Below are positions 1 to 11,560 of a DNA stretch of 64,000 nt, one piece after another (position 1 is the stretch's first letter; each line of letters begins with the position of its first letter). The stretch covers positions 16,471,001 through 16,535,000 of the forward strand of contig NC_088914.1 of NCBI RefSeq assembly GCF_963576675.1, read 5' to 3'. Source of the DNA: Euphorbia lathyris. Its lineage: Eukaryota > Streptophyta > Magnoliopsida > Malpighiales > Euphorbiaceae. The notes under the pieces are model-generated. The model did no database searches. It worked only from the letters and a program-made list of their open reading frames with translations, and was not told the DNA's origin. Made by a program: the position numbers and the translations under genes.

Positions 1-879
1 ATATGAGAAAGTACCAAGTTATCTATCGGTGACCCAAACTCTTTATGCCCAATCGTCCGGGATGACGATTAACCAAGTGGGGGAGGGGGAGGGGATGAAA
101 CCCCTATATGAGATAATATTGATCTGATCTAAATACACTATATGAGGAGGTGAATAAAAAGCAATGGAAGTATAAAGTGAATTATTATGGAATTTCAGGT
201 GAAAGATTCAACCATTTATATCACCCCACATCTTCTAAGAAGTATATACTTACCTGAGAAGATTTGGCAATAATTGCCATAGTGTATCGATTTGGAGGAG
301 CTTATACACCACTAGTGCTCAGACTCGATTTTCGGGCAAAAAATGCAATGGAGGATAAGGCTTTTATACTCTATGAGGCACATCTTGAGCATAATTTTTT
401 GAGTTTCCGTGTTGCTGTTCTTTTCGAGAATTACTACAATATTGACTCAAGCCAGATAACTCACATCGTTTGTTCTCAACTGGTTGTCATATATAAGTTT
501 TGCTAACGAGAAGGGCATGGGTTTAGTGCCATATTGTTAAGCCAGCTGTTTACACCCACCAAAAATAAAAACTCTTATCACGTGAGTTGGAAAAAACAAA
601 GGTGTCCTTATCTTTCCAAGCATACAAAATTCTTAAGTTGAGGAAAAAAAATTATTTTCCGAAAAAGACTCATTTTCCCTTTCTAACAAATTGGAATCCT
701 ACCTTTAAAATTAGAGACACAAGTATGTTAGTGTATGCTTCTATTGAAACCAAATAAGATACATGGTTGTGGTTAATGGGAATCATAAAGCAACCTCACC
801 CTCCAATGCAGTCCGTGAGAAAAATATCAAAGGAGTTCATAAGTTAAAAACAATCCATGTCAAAAGAAGAACAAGAAAC
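1..879. other. intergenic, no gene recognised
   Basis: AT-rich sequence with no coding signal that I can support. A purine tract lies at about 79-97. It could be a decayed polypurine tract, but no LTR terminus follows it. A short open frame at 264-506 has no recognisable motif. Confidence 0.5.
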
Positions 880-1330
880 TGAAATAATATTCCTACTTAG
901 AGTAAGAACATGAGAACATTGTTCAAAAATAAAATAAATCCACTAGGAAAATCAAGTTCATAAACCCCTACAGCTAGGGCAACAACATGTGATATATTGC
1001 CTACTCGCATGTTCATCTCGCCCTTCTTTAGCTTTCTACTCCTTTTGAGATCTCGCGCATTCATATAAATGTGAGATCCACATCCAATATCTAATATCCA
1101 AGAAATAGAAATAGAGGTAAATAGATTAATTTCTAATACATAAATACTTGAAGTAATAGCCTCATTACAAGTGGAGTTTGCAAAAGAAGAAGAAGAGCAA
1201 GAGAAAATAAAATTTGAATTTTGAAAAGTCAAAAAGTGCATTTTTTTTATAAAAATACTCATTGTCATGTTGGCAATCTAATCTTGTTAGGTCTTTTGTC
1301 TTGATTTTGCTAACGGAGCAAATCACATGG
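880..1330 (-). pseudogene. Ty1/copia gag-pol fragment (protease region)
   Basis: On the minus strand a frame of about 120 residues contains WILDIGCGSHI, a slightly altered copia aspartic protease motif (usual form DTGCGSHI). It is followed by a segment like the copia pattern after the protease, with RVGN then ALAVG and a LNN motif. No gag, integrase or LTR adjoins it, so it is an isolated remnant. The reading comes from the family motif; the exact ends are uncertain. Confidence 0.6.
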
Positions 1331-1422
1331 TTACTTTTGCTTCGAAAAGGCCATTGATACTGATATATGAAAACGTAAAATCACTTGGTTTTTTTATAAA
1401 TTAGTTCTATATAGATTAATTT

Positions 1423-2004
1423 AAGGGTAATTAATTTATTAGTCCCTATATTTTGACAAAACACACTGTTTAGTCCCTGTATTTTTAAAAACACACGGTA
1501 AGATCCCTAACCTTTTTTTCGATGAACTGTTTAGTCCCTAACATTTTTCTCGATGAACTGTTTAGTCCCTGCCGTTAGACTCTCATGAAGATTTTGTTGG
1601 TTAATTTAGATTTGAGTCAAAATCTATTTAAAAGAAATGTAATGCCTTAACAACCCTTTACCACAAAATCAAATATATAGACAATTATCTTCATTGTTTC
1701 TCATCTCTGCATTCTTCTGGTTGATTTGAGTCGATTATGGACTAGGGATTTAATCATTTCTCCATTTTTTCGCGCGAGTTGTGAGAGAAAGACATAGAGG
1801 TGTAAATTGATTTTGACTGGTAAATAGTAAATGGTAATTTAGTCATTTCCGAATTCATAAACGGTAAAAAATCTAACAAACAGACGTAAGGACTAAACAG
1901 TTAACCGAGAAAAAAGTTAGGGACCTTATCATGTGTTTTTGAAAACACAGGGACTAAACAATGTGTTTTGTCAAAATATAGGGACTAATAAATTAATTAC
2001 CCTT
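1423..2004. mobile_element. 582-bp foldback MITE (family M1, copy 1)
   Basis: Long imperfect terminal inverted repeats start AAGGGTAATTAATTTATTAG and carry the repeated phrase 'tttagtccct'. The right end is the reverse complement, closing in ...attaccctt. A 5-bp duplication AATTT flanks it (1418-1422 and 2005-2009). No ORF is present. A second copy is at 51926-52471 and a fragment at about 60230-60300. Confidence 0.8.
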
Positions 2005-2277
2005 AATTTAACTACACACTTAATTTTCTAACAAAATATTTAGTTTATATAATGAATATTAATAAATTTCATTTTGAATATCAGGTTGAATTGGGAGAGG
2101 ATGAAGAATTAGAATATTTTTCCCATAATTGATAAGCTGGATTTAAAACAAAAAAAAAATGAATGCAATTTTTTTATAACAAATCTTTAGTATTTATACA
2201 TAAATTTAACAAAAAGAAGAATAGTAAAAGTGTTATCTTTGAAGAGATCCCTTTTCAATCGATATACTTTACTTTTT

Positions 2278-2843
2278 AGGCTTAATACATCACCATCTCT
2301 CTGAACTTGTCCAAAATAATAGATTGACTCATTGAACTTTACAAGTGTTTCACCAGCTCCCTAAACTAGCTTATTTCGTATCACCAGCTCCTTAAACTTG
2401 TTCATAAAAGTATACTAGCTCCCTGAACTTTGCAAGTGTCTCACCAACTCCCCAAACTTGCTTATTCTGTAACAACTAAATACAAAAACCATAATACTAA
2501 CTCTCAATCTCCATCCATTCAATCTCTTAAGCTTGTAATACTAACTCTTATAATAGGTTGAAAGGTAGGAGAAGCGAATAAATTACCTCTCGAATAAATG
2601 AAGACGTATTTTTAGAATTTAGGTTTAATAAGTCTTTGTATTTAGTTATTACAGAATAAGCAAGTTTAGAGAGTTGGTGAGACACTTGCAAAGTTCAGGG
2701 AGCTAACCTACTTTTATGGACAAGTTTAGGGAGCTGGTGATACGAAATAAGCAAGTTTAGGGAGCTGGTGAGACACTTGCAAAGTTTAGGGAGCCAATCT
2801 ACTATTTTGGACAAGTTCAGAAAGCTGGTAATGTATTAGGCCT
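2278..2843. mobile_element. 566-bp foldback MITE (family M2, copy 1)
   Basis: Terminal inverted repeats begin AGGCTTAATACATCACCA and run on through repeated 'ctccctgaacttg' and 'gcttattt' phrases that recur inverted in the right half. Flanks ACTTTTT (2271-2277) and ACTTCTT (2844-2850) look like a 7-bp target duplication with one mismatch. The element is non-coding. Copy 2 at 7667-8232 has exactly the same length. Confidence 0.8.
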
Positions 2844-2954
2844 ACTTCTTATTATAAAAAGAGAAATTAAATTCATAAACTGTGGCTGCCATTAACAGAA
2901 ATGACAACGAAAAATGAGTATCACCCGATTGATATAATTGTTAGAGATAATTGC

Positions 2955-3890
2955 AGGTAACGACCCTGCACACATCATAACACAATTGCAACCATTGAAC
3001 AAGAGTTTCCCATTCGTAACTTTGGCAAGGCAGAATACTTTCTGGGAATTGAGATAAGATATGAGAAAGATGACATGCACCTGTGGCAGGCCAAGTATGT
3101 GGCTGACATCCTAGACAGAGTGAAGATGATTGACTCCAAACCTACATTGACTCCCATGGCCACCACACCAACACTTTCCAAAGAGATCGACATCAGTTTA
3201 CCGTCTGGAGATGAATACTGAAGCATTGTGGGAGCCCTTCAATATTTAACATTCACTCGTCCCGACATTGCATTTGCAGTTAACAAACTATGTCAGTTCC
3301 TGCACTGTCCAACTGATGAACACTGGAAAGGAGTCAAGAGGGTCCTACACTACATTCAAGACACATCCGAATTTGGGATAGTCATGTCTATCAAACCACT
3401 AGATCACATTCATTGTTACTCAGATAGCAATTGGGGATGGTGTCCTGATGATAGAAGATCTACGGGTGCTTTCTATGTCTACCTTGGATCTAGCATTGTA
3501 TCATGGCAGACTCGCAAGCAACCAACAATAGCCAGATCCTCCACCGAGAGTGAATACAAGGCAGTGGCAAATGCCACGACAGAGCTCCTATGGTTCACCC
3601 TACTTCTCTCGGATCTGGGCTTCCCTTTACCCACCCCGGTTCAATTATGGTGTGACAATGTTGGAGCAATTTATCTCACTTTAAATCCAGTATTCCATGC
3701 TCGTACGAAGCACATCGAGCTTGATTATCACTTTGTCCGAGAACAAGTACAAAATGGATTTCTCAGCGTCTGATTCATTCCAACCGATGATTAAGTTGCA
3801 GACATACTCACCAAGCCGCTAGCTCCTGCTCGCTTCACGATGCTCCGCTCTCGACTCTTTATTCATGCCCGCCATCGGCTTGAGGGAGGG
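2955..3890 (+). pseudogene. copia reverse transcriptase end plus RNase H
   Basis: Translation gives the C-terminal part of copia RT (FGKAEYFLGIEI near 3020) followed by the RNase H domain. Visible motifs are GALQYLTFTRPDI, YSDSNWGWCPDDRRSTGA, SSTESEYKAVANA and TKHIELDYHFVREQV, with an ADILTKPL motif at about 3800. The longest uninterrupted part is 3228-3773. Stops sit before position 3228 and at 3771-3773, and the frame closes again before the LTR, so no functional protein can be made. The RT catalytic YVDD core is missing because of the internal deletion. Confidence 0.9.
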
Positions 3891-4149
3891 TGTTAGAGAT
3901 AATGTTTCTATTATCCTGTAAATAGATTCCTATCTAGTTAGAGTCTCAATTTGTCTATATCACCAGCTAGATAGAGTTTCAATACTCTTATACTTATGTA
4001 TTGTATTCCTATACAAACTACAATCGTCTCACTATAAATACAAGGCCTCAGAGCCATAATCATTAAGGTGATTCAAAATATTATTGTGCCTATTACTTAT
4101 CTCTCTCTATCTTCATATTATTCCTGTATATCAAACTATACATTCAACA
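3891..4149 (+). repeat. copia 3' LTR (259 bp)
   Basis: Begins TGTTAGAGATAATG directly after the purine tract and ends CAACA followed by the target duplication ATAAT. The 'actataaataca' near 4030 is a likely TATA box. Confidence 0.85.
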
Positions 4150-4251
4150 ATAATGAGGTGTAATGAGTTGTTCATTATATCGATTGGAAATTCTCTAAAG
4201 TACTTGATAATATAAAAAATTACTTAATTTAATTTCAACACTTATTTCTTT

Positions 4252-4345
4252 AGGATAAAGTATAAAAAATATATTTGTAGTTTGCCTTATTTACAAACAC
4301 AAGATTGTGGTTTAAAAGTTTATAAACAGATCTTCTCTTCAGTTT
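4252..4345 (+). repeat. fragment of MITE family M5
   Basis: The stretch starting 'aggataaagtataaaaa' matches the inverted right end of the element at 61541-61881, including the 'ttttaaaagttta' phrase. The other end is missing. Confidence 0.5.
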
Positions 4346-4439
4346 TGCTTTCTAAGTTTTTTTTTAAATTCCATAACCATCCATATTCTCTTCTACCTTT
4401 TCATTTGTTTTGAGTATTGATGATTCGTGAAACCAACTG

Positions 4440-4835
4440 AGCTGAATCACAAGCACGGGCCCATCCCAAACTTAAGCCCACGGTTCAAGATTAAATGGGC
4501 TCCTAATAAGGAAAAGAGCTAACCGCCCCGAAATCCCAACAAGGCACTAAACCACCCACTCAGAGAAACGGGACCACGTTTGTGACTACGTGGAGAACGT
4601 GGCACAGAAAGAGTAACCGCCCTCGGCGGTTACCTAGAAAGGCTTATAAAAGAAATAAGAAAGCCAAGGGAGGGGTAAGTTCACATTTTTTTCCTCAATA
4701 CGATTATCGATCTACTAAATTCCACACAAAACTGACTTGATCGTCGGAGAGTTTTCCCGGAGATCCTGTCTCCGGTTTTGTTTTGCAGGTAACTACGACG
4801 AGGATCATCAAATCAAATCCGGCAAGTTATCAAGT
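4440..4835 (+). repeat. gypsy-like LTR fragment
   Basis: GC-richer than its surroundings. It has a TATA-like 'cttataaaag' near 4643 and a downstream 'gatcgtcggagagttttcc' at about 4739 followed by 'tttgcaggt', the arrangement usual for the R/U5 part of plant Tat-type gypsy LTRs. No matching second LTR or coding region is next to it. Family assignment is by general resemblance only. Confidence 0.45.
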
Positions 4836-4859
4836 ATAGATCTGGTTTGTTGCTATCTA

Positions 4860-5385
4860 ATTGAAGAGGAGGAAGGAGGATCTTCCTTCTTCCTCATCCA
4901 CCATTTATGTTCTTCTAGTTTCTTTTTCTTTGTTTGATAAGTTTTTTTCTCGTTGGATTTCATATATTTTACCAGATCTCTTAATCCGTTTGATCTGTAT
5001 CTGTTGTTCATCATCTTTTCATTTGTAACTTTTTCTGGTTTAATAAGAGCGGAAATGGTAGATCTTATCCATAAAACACTAGATCTACGGGATTGCAAAA
5101 GAAATGATTCAGATCCGAAAATTATGAATGGTTTAAATGAAGAAATCAGGACTACATTGGCTTTTCGGCGAATTTGGAATGACAAGCAGTATATATTCCA
5201 TTTGTTGTTTGTGTTAACGGTACCTTTAATGGATTTTTTTTACTCTTTGTAGTTTATTTCTTGCCTTCGTAGATCATGTATTAACCATAGCCTATACTTA
5301 TATAAGGTTTTATTTCTTACTGTTTTCATGTTATCGTTGTAATCCTTTTACTATCTACTGAAATTTTAGCATTCTAAAAAAAAGT
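4860..5385 (+). repeat. unknown A-tailed repeat, copy 1
   Basis: Diverged direct repeat of 6303-6795. Shared phrases in order include 'cttccttcttcct', 'tagatct..ttat', 'agaagtatatatt'-like, 'ttttatttct' and 'ttttagc.tt', ending in an A-run. A 99-codon open frame at 4953-5252 is not preserved in the second copy, so I do not call it a gene. Polar A-rich ends suggest retroposition; the source is not recognised. Confidence 0.5.
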
Positions 5386-6302
5386 TTGTAAATAGAGGTT
5401 TGTGGCATGTTTTTTGATACAAAATAAAGTATTTGAAATTATACTGTTAAGTTATGATGACAATTGAGAGAATTTTATTCTTTTTTTTAATTGCATTTAC
5501 ATATTGACAAAATACAGACCTCAAATCGAATTGCAGTTTTGGAAATTGAACTTAAACATCAATTTAGTTCATAAACTATCAAATTAATAAAAAAATATAA
5601 AATGTCCATCTTATGATTTATGGTTTCGGTTTAAGGAATTGTATTTTGGAGGGAATGTGCTTTTATCGATGTGTAAGAATAATTTTTTTATTTAAAATAC
5701 AAATATCATTGATTGCAATTAGAACTTAACAATATAATTTAAAATACTTTGTTTCGTAATATAACATACCACATGCATTTAATATATATATATATATATA
5801 TCACATATCTCTATTTGCAAACTTTTAAACTATACGTTTGTGTTTGCAAATTGGACAAACCACATATATTCTTTTTCGTACGTGTCCCTTTATTTTAAGT
5901 GTGTTTGATAATTATAATTCTTCAACTACTTAAAATATTTAATTATGTTAATATAACTTATTCTTATAAATTAAAATATTTGATTTAAAATTTTCAAGTT
6001 AAATACTATCAACTAATATTTTTAAATTTAATATTTATTTTTAGTATTTATCAAATAATTAAATTATTTAATACTTTCGTCATTTTTAATATTCCACCGA
6101 AACTAATTTTTTTAGTACTTCATTTTCAGTTTTAAAAACAATTTCTTAGTTAGACACTCATCCTAAAGCCTTAAGCCTTCTGGTCATCTCTCTGGGTTTT
6201 TTTAAAAAAAAAACTATCCAACCTCCTTTGATTCTTCTCACCACTTTCCCTTTTTTCTCAAACCTCATCATCTATCGAATACATGACATTTTTTGAATCT
6301 AC
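5386..6302. other. AT-rich intergenic stretch
   Basis: No coding signal. Contains a (TA)n run near 5779-5800 and a short inverted pair ('agtttgtaaatagag' near 5388, 'ctctatttgcaaact' near 5809) that may be the ends of a decayed MITE. Confidence 0.5.
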
Positions 6303-6795
6303 TTTGAAGAGGAAAATGGAAGTTTGTCTTCCTTCTTCCTACTCCCACTAGATTAGATTTTCCGTATTTTTTTATTGTTTTGTGTTTTTTCTGTCTGCAT
6401 TCACATACGTCATCTGATCTCCTTATTTATCTGAATTGTATATGTTCTCTATTATTCTTTCGTTTATACCTTTTTCGAATTTAGCATGACCGAAAACGGT
6501 TTATCTTGTTCTTAGATCAATGAATCTACGTGGTTGCAATAAAAGAAAGGATTCATACCGAATATTCAGATCGGCTTAAATCATGATGATTGGATTGCGG
6601 ATGCTTTTCTACGGATTTGGATTTACGAGAAGTATATATTTTCTTATTCTTTTGTATTTTTAATACATTTTATGGTTATTTTTGCTTTTTGTAATTATTT
6701 TTATGCCTTTATAGATCTTGTAAAGTTTTATTTCTCATGTTGTTATTGTACTTGCTTGTTCATCTATTAAAGATTTTAGCGTTTCTATAAAAAAA
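6303..6795 (+). repeat. unknown A-tailed repeat, copy 2
   Basis: Diverged partner of 4860-5385, in the same orientation and also ending in an A-run, into which the next MITE is inserted. Confidence 0.5.
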
Positions 6796-6796
6796 G

Positions 6797-7307
6797 GGGG
6801 TAAATTACACCCATGGCCACTGAACTTTATCCATTTTAACATTGTTGCCACTGAACTTCAATTCTTAACGATATATGACCATTAAACTTTACACTTTTTA
6901 ACATCGATGACAACTCAACTTTAACCAAGTCTTCAAAATGACCGTTAACGACCTCAGAATGAAAATATTCAAGAATTAAAGTTGTTCAGAACGATATTTA
7001 CCATGAAACCACATTTTTTATTTTCCAAAATCACCTTTTTGGAGCTTTCTCTCTCTCACTTTCTCTCTCCTAACCAAACAACACCTAAATGACCTCAAAA
7101 CGAAAATTTTCAAGAATTAAAGTTTCTTAGAATATCATTAACTCTTTGAATTTTTTATTTCCAGATCGTCAGTGGTCGTTTTGAGGCGTTGAGTGGCCAC
7201 CGGTGTTAAAAAGTGTAAAATTCAGTGATCATACTGTTAAGAATTGAAGTTCAGTCGCCATAATATTAAATGGGTAAAGATCAATGGCCATAGGTGTAAT
7301 TTACCCC
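6797..7307. mobile_element. 511-bp foldback MITE (family M3)
   Basis: Inverted ends GGGGTAAATTACACC...GGTGTAATTTACCCC continue inward through 'atggccactgaact' and 'gaagttcagtcgccat'. It is non-coding. It sits between A-runs, so the target duplication cannot be read. Confidence 0.75.
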
Positions 7308-7666
7308 AAAAAAAAAAAACAATTCCTTAGTTATTCTAGTCTCACTAGTCATGCAATATTATTTTTACGCATAGTATTATTTTTCTTGTGTAATGCTATT
7401 AAGCTCTCTTTTTTTTCTATTTTACAACTTATTTAGCTAGTGTATTTAGGAGTCTCAGATTCTTTGCTTAAGGTTAGTGATTTCGGATTTAAATATTAGT
7501 GTATGTAGAAAACATTAATTAGTAAAAAATCTATTCAAATGGTGTTTTTTAAAGCATCCAAAGGTGTATTTAATTCTATAAAAAAAAGTGTATTTAATTT
7601 ATATAACTCTTGCAGTTTATGGAGAATAAATAAAAATTTCCTTTTTTCTTTTTCTTATTAATGATA

Positions 7667-8232
7667 AGACCTAATGCATCACCAACTCCCTGAACTTGTT
7701 TAAAATAGTAGATTGGCTTTCTGAATTTTGCAAGTGTCCAACCAGCTCCTTAAACTTGCTTATTTCGTATCACCAGTACCCTAAACTTATCCATAAAAAT
7801 AGATTAGCTCCCTGAACTTTGCAAGTTTTTCATCAATTCCTTAAACTTGCTTATTCTGTAACAACTAAATACTAAAACTTATTAAACCTAAATTCTAAAA
7901 ATACATTTTTATCTATTCGAGAGGTAATTTTTTTCGCTTCTCCTACCTTCAACCTATTATAAGAGTTAGTATTGCAGGTTTGAGAGATTGAATGAATGAG
8001 GATCGATAGTTAGTATTATGGTTTTTGTATTTAATTGTTATAGAATAAGCAAGTTTGGAGAGTTGATGAGATACTTGCAAAGTTCAATGAGCTAATCTAC
8101 TTTTATGGACAAGTTTAGGGAGTTGACGATACGAAATAAGCAAGTTTACGGAGCTGGTGAGACACTTGCAAATTTCAGGAAGCCAATCTACTATTTTAGA
8201 CAAATTCAAGAAGCTGGTGATGTATTAAGCCT
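7667..8232. mobile_element. 566-bp foldback MITE (family M2, copy 2)
   Basis: Same family and same length as 2278-2843. A perfect 7-bp flank AATGATA lies at 7660-7666 and 8233-8239. Ends are AGACCTAATG... and ...TATTAAGCCT. Confidence 0.8.
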
Positions 8233-8239
8233 AATGATA

Positions 8240-9127
8240 ACTAGACTTCCCGTTTTCTTACCTTGATATAAATTTAGTGGTACATAAGTTAGTTTTTTTA
8301 TTGGTGTAGTTTATAAATATATTAATATATGAATAGTAAAACAGAAACATTTAATTAGAATTGTGAAATAAATGTTTATAACTACTTTGGAAATACAACG
8401 ATTTAACATTTACTCGCAACAGTAAATAGTAAATAACAATAGTTAAAAAAGAATCATGATTATATGTGGTGTTTAATCATAGTTATAACTTTGGATTGCT
8501 CAATTGTACTTGAAATCTTTTTCCACGAGCTCAGAATCGTCAAATGAATTGAGTTAAATCCGTAAATCATTAATTAATCATATATAATAACTAATCCAGA
8601 AAAATATATTAAAATTAAATAAAAAATTAATTTCGAAAAGAGTTATTTTCACATAGTAATATTATTATTTTTTTAAAATAAAAGTTAAGGATAGATTTAC
8701 ATACTTTCAAAATTAGAATAAATCACAAACTTCAATAAGAATTTAAAATGGAATTTACAGATCATCAACTTATTTCTAAATTTTCCAAGATAGCAATCTT
8801 GGGTTTTCTTACTGGTGAGATATGTTAGCATTTGTAATTTCAATTTTATACAACTTTGATCAAACTTTAAATTGACAAATGTGACCAAGGCTTGCCACGT
8901 GTCATACTTAAAAAACTAAGGAAACCTAAATGATGTAATTATCGATAAGAAGTAGTGTAATTAAGGAAGAAGTCAAATAATTGATTTAATCATAGTAATG
9001 TCAAACAACGTTTCCTTTGGGTCGGCAATTAAGTCAACGCGTTAATGTGTTCTCTTTCTTTTTTTTCTTAGTTATATCCGTTCTAAGATATTTAATTTCA
9101 TTTTCTTGTGAAATATTACTTATTAAT
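8240..9127. other. AT-rich intergenic stretch
   Basis: No gene or named repeat recognised. Confidence 0.4.
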
Positions 9128-9628
9128 AGGGCATAAGAGCGAGCCGAGCCAAACTTTGGTCTTTTTAGATTCCGTTCGTCAGAAAATTAATAAACTTGAA
9201 TCTAACATTTTTTTCGTAAACTGTTCATGAGCTTGTTAATGAATTTGTTCACGAATTTTACTCGTGAGCAGCTCGTTAATTCAGTTCATGAATTTCACTA
9301 ACGAACAACTCATTAATTATGTTCACTAATTATAATGATTTAAAATTTCTTTGACACAAAACTACGTTGTTTTGAAATCTACGAAACTAAAGTTTTCACA
9401 AAACTAAATTATTTATACCAAACTATAGAAATATTATTATTGAAAAAAAAAATCGAAGCAAGCTTGCTCACGAGCATGTTCATGAACATTGTAATCTAAT
9501 TTTCTTTTGAGCTTGTTCATAAACCTATAATCGAGCCTGCTCGAGAGCTTTCGAACCGATTTTCGTCGTGTTCAAACTCGGTTCATATATAAATTGAACT
9601 GAGCGGCTCAACTCATTTACAACCCTAT
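9128..9628. mobile_element. hAT-like MITE
   Basis: The ends 'agggcataagagcgagccgag' (start) and 'gctcaactcatttacaaccct' (end) are imperfect inverted repeats. The inside is full of 'gagctcgtt / aacgaac' motifs known from non-autonomous plant hAT elements. An 8-bp flank TTATTAAT is seen at 9120-9127 and 9629-9636. Confidence 0.6.
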
Positions 9629-9636
9629 TTATTAAT

Positions 9637-10256
9637 GTGTTCAGATACCCGTTTATCCAAAAATACGTGTTTAAATGTTTTTCTTTTCTTCAAATAATTT
9701 TTCCTTAATAAGCTCCAACTTACATGTCCTAAACATGAAATTTATCCAAGTTTTGATGGAATAAAAATGAAAATCGTAGTTACACTGATATCACTTATTA
9801 TGAACTATAAGATTGTTACGAAAGCAAAATTAACATGCAATTATAAGAATAACTAATAATGTAAGGAAGCGTAGCAAAGGATTGGAGAGTCGGTTGACCT
9901 TCCGGCCCATTACAAAATCTCAAGATAAGTAGTATTGATGGACAAAAAAACCTCAAATGTCATTGGTGTCCCATGTTCTTGAGATTCTAAGAATCATATA
10001 ACAAAGTATCCTTTAATTATACAAATCCTCGTATTAAGCTTAAGAAAACATGTTAACATGTAAAAACCTCTGAAATATGACTAATCATGTTTTCATCAAT
10101 AATCATACAAACTTATTGGCACATCCATGCAAGCGTCATATCAATTATCACACTTATATGAGTTGATCATGCCCAAACAATAAAAAAACACCATTAAACA
10201 CTCAATCAAAATATATCATTCATCATTAATAAAGGAATAGCTACTTACAACCAATA
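9637..10256. other. intergenic stretch
   Basis: No coding signal. The left edge of the gypsy remnant is reached at about 10257. Confidence 0.4.
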
Positions 10257-10826
10257 AGGCTTCGGTTCATTTCTGTAGCCTATCCTCAGACAAATGGCAT
10301 GGTAGAAGTCACGAACTGAATATGGTACTAGGCCTACGAAAGAGATTGGAGCTCGTATACTCAAATTCGGTGGATCAGCTACTAGCGGTATTGTGGGCCT
10401 ATAAAACTACCCCTAGAATAGCCTCGGGAGAAACTCCCTTCTCACTCTGCTATGGAACCGAAGCCTTCATACCGGTATTCTATTCTGAAGCAGATAACAA
10501 GGCTAATATGAGGAGAAATTAGACATGGCTGAAGAAAAAAAGAAAGAGGGCATCCATCAAAATGGAATCGTACTGACAGCAAATGAAGGCAATATATGAT
10601 AATAAAAAATGGCCAGACCCAGATAATTCCAAGCGGGAGAACTACTCATGCAAGTACCGAAGCATTCCAAGTTGATGAAGGGAAAGGAAAAATGGCGAGG
10701 AAATGGGAAGGCCTGTTCCAAATAGCTGAATGTGTCAACTCTAACACATACATGGTAAAATGAATGAACGGAAAGCCAGTACCCAGAACGTGGAACGTTG
10801 TAGCATTAAGAAAGTATGACCAGTAA
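10257..10826 (+). pseudogene. gypsy integrase C-terminal half
   Basis: Reads SVAYPQTNGMVEVTN at the start (the integrase pattern leading to the catalytic Glu), then LLAVLWAYKTTPRIASGETPF and YGTEAFIPV. After interruptions it continues as ARKWEGLFQI and NGKPVPRTWN with an LRKY end, the usual C-terminal tail of gypsy integrase. Stops interrupt it at several points. The zinc finger and the first two catalytic Asp are absent because of 5' truncation. The open part is 10322-10522. Confidence 0.85.
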
Positions 10827-11230
10827 GGTTGCTTCTAACTTTTTGCATGATTTTTCCATTAGTTGGGATGTTTTTAAGGAAAATTTCAGACAATGTAATC
10901 TTCTTGCCCTTCAGAAATCGCAAAGATGAATAAAAATGTTTACAATCATATTCTACTAAGTAAATCTCTTGAAATTCCTTAATCAACTATATTAAAGGTC
11001 AATCCTATACATGCCAAAAGGATTTCGATCCAAGGTCTTAAGTTGAAAAAAATTTCAAAACGTATACACTCCCTTAAAACAAGACAATAAAGCATCACAA
11101 AGCCAAAACGGAAAAGTCAAGCAAAAGATAAGCTTCGTACTGTAAGAAGGATGCTTTCCACACATATGTTAAAAAGGAAAGAATAAATAGATTAAAAAAC
11201 ATCAACAAGCTTCTTATATATAATAAAAGT

Positions 11231-11555
11231 TACAAGTTATTTCAATATAAACCTAAAGATCGGTGGAAGGAACAGAGGTATCAACATTGGGAGGAACATA
11301 AAGAGGCGAACTTCTTTAGTATGAAGTAATACAGGCTGAGACGTGATCAGAGCTGCTCTGAAAAGATGTTAGAACGCAATCAGCTGAAAGAGGGGCTACG
11401 ACAAGATCTTCCTTATCTGACTTAGAATTATACTCGTTAGGAAGGTCCACAACATCATCCCCTCTAATAGAAGAAAGGAAGGATCCACATCGGGATAAGG
11501 CTCTTTGTCATTTGGAGGAGATTCATTCACCTAGAATTGAAGGAAAACTTTAGGA
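11231..11555 (-). pseudogene. gypsy antisense ORF, C-terminal part
   Basis: Acidic, low-complexity coding-like sequence on the minus strand (NESPPNDKEPYPDVDPSF, then after a frameshift RGDDVVDLPNEYNSKSDKED). It lies exactly on the far side of the SIRE insertion from the part at 28861-29258, which is why I assign it to the same ORF. Weak on its own. Confidence 0.35.
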
Positions 11556-11560
11556 TATTG

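Larger units (their letters stand above)
2939..4149 (+). mobile_element. internally deleted Ty1/copia element
   Basis: The element is bounded by a perfect 5-bp duplication ATAAT (2934-2938 and 4150-4154). Only 13 nt of the 5' LTR survive (TGTTAGAGATAAT, 2939-2951), then the sequence jumps straight into reverse transcriptase. The 3' end is complete: polypurine tract at 3881-3890 and a 259-bp 3' LTR at 3891-4149 that starts TGTTAGAG and ends CAACA. The 5' LTR remainder, primer site, gag, protease and integrase have been deleted. Confidence 0.85.

Noticed and set aside
78..97. G-quadruplex at the purine tract
   Set aside because: Only three long G-runs are present, so a standard four-tract quadruplex is not well supported.
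4953..5252. 99-codon ORF
   Set aside because: Not preserved in the diverged second copy at 6303-6795, and no motif.
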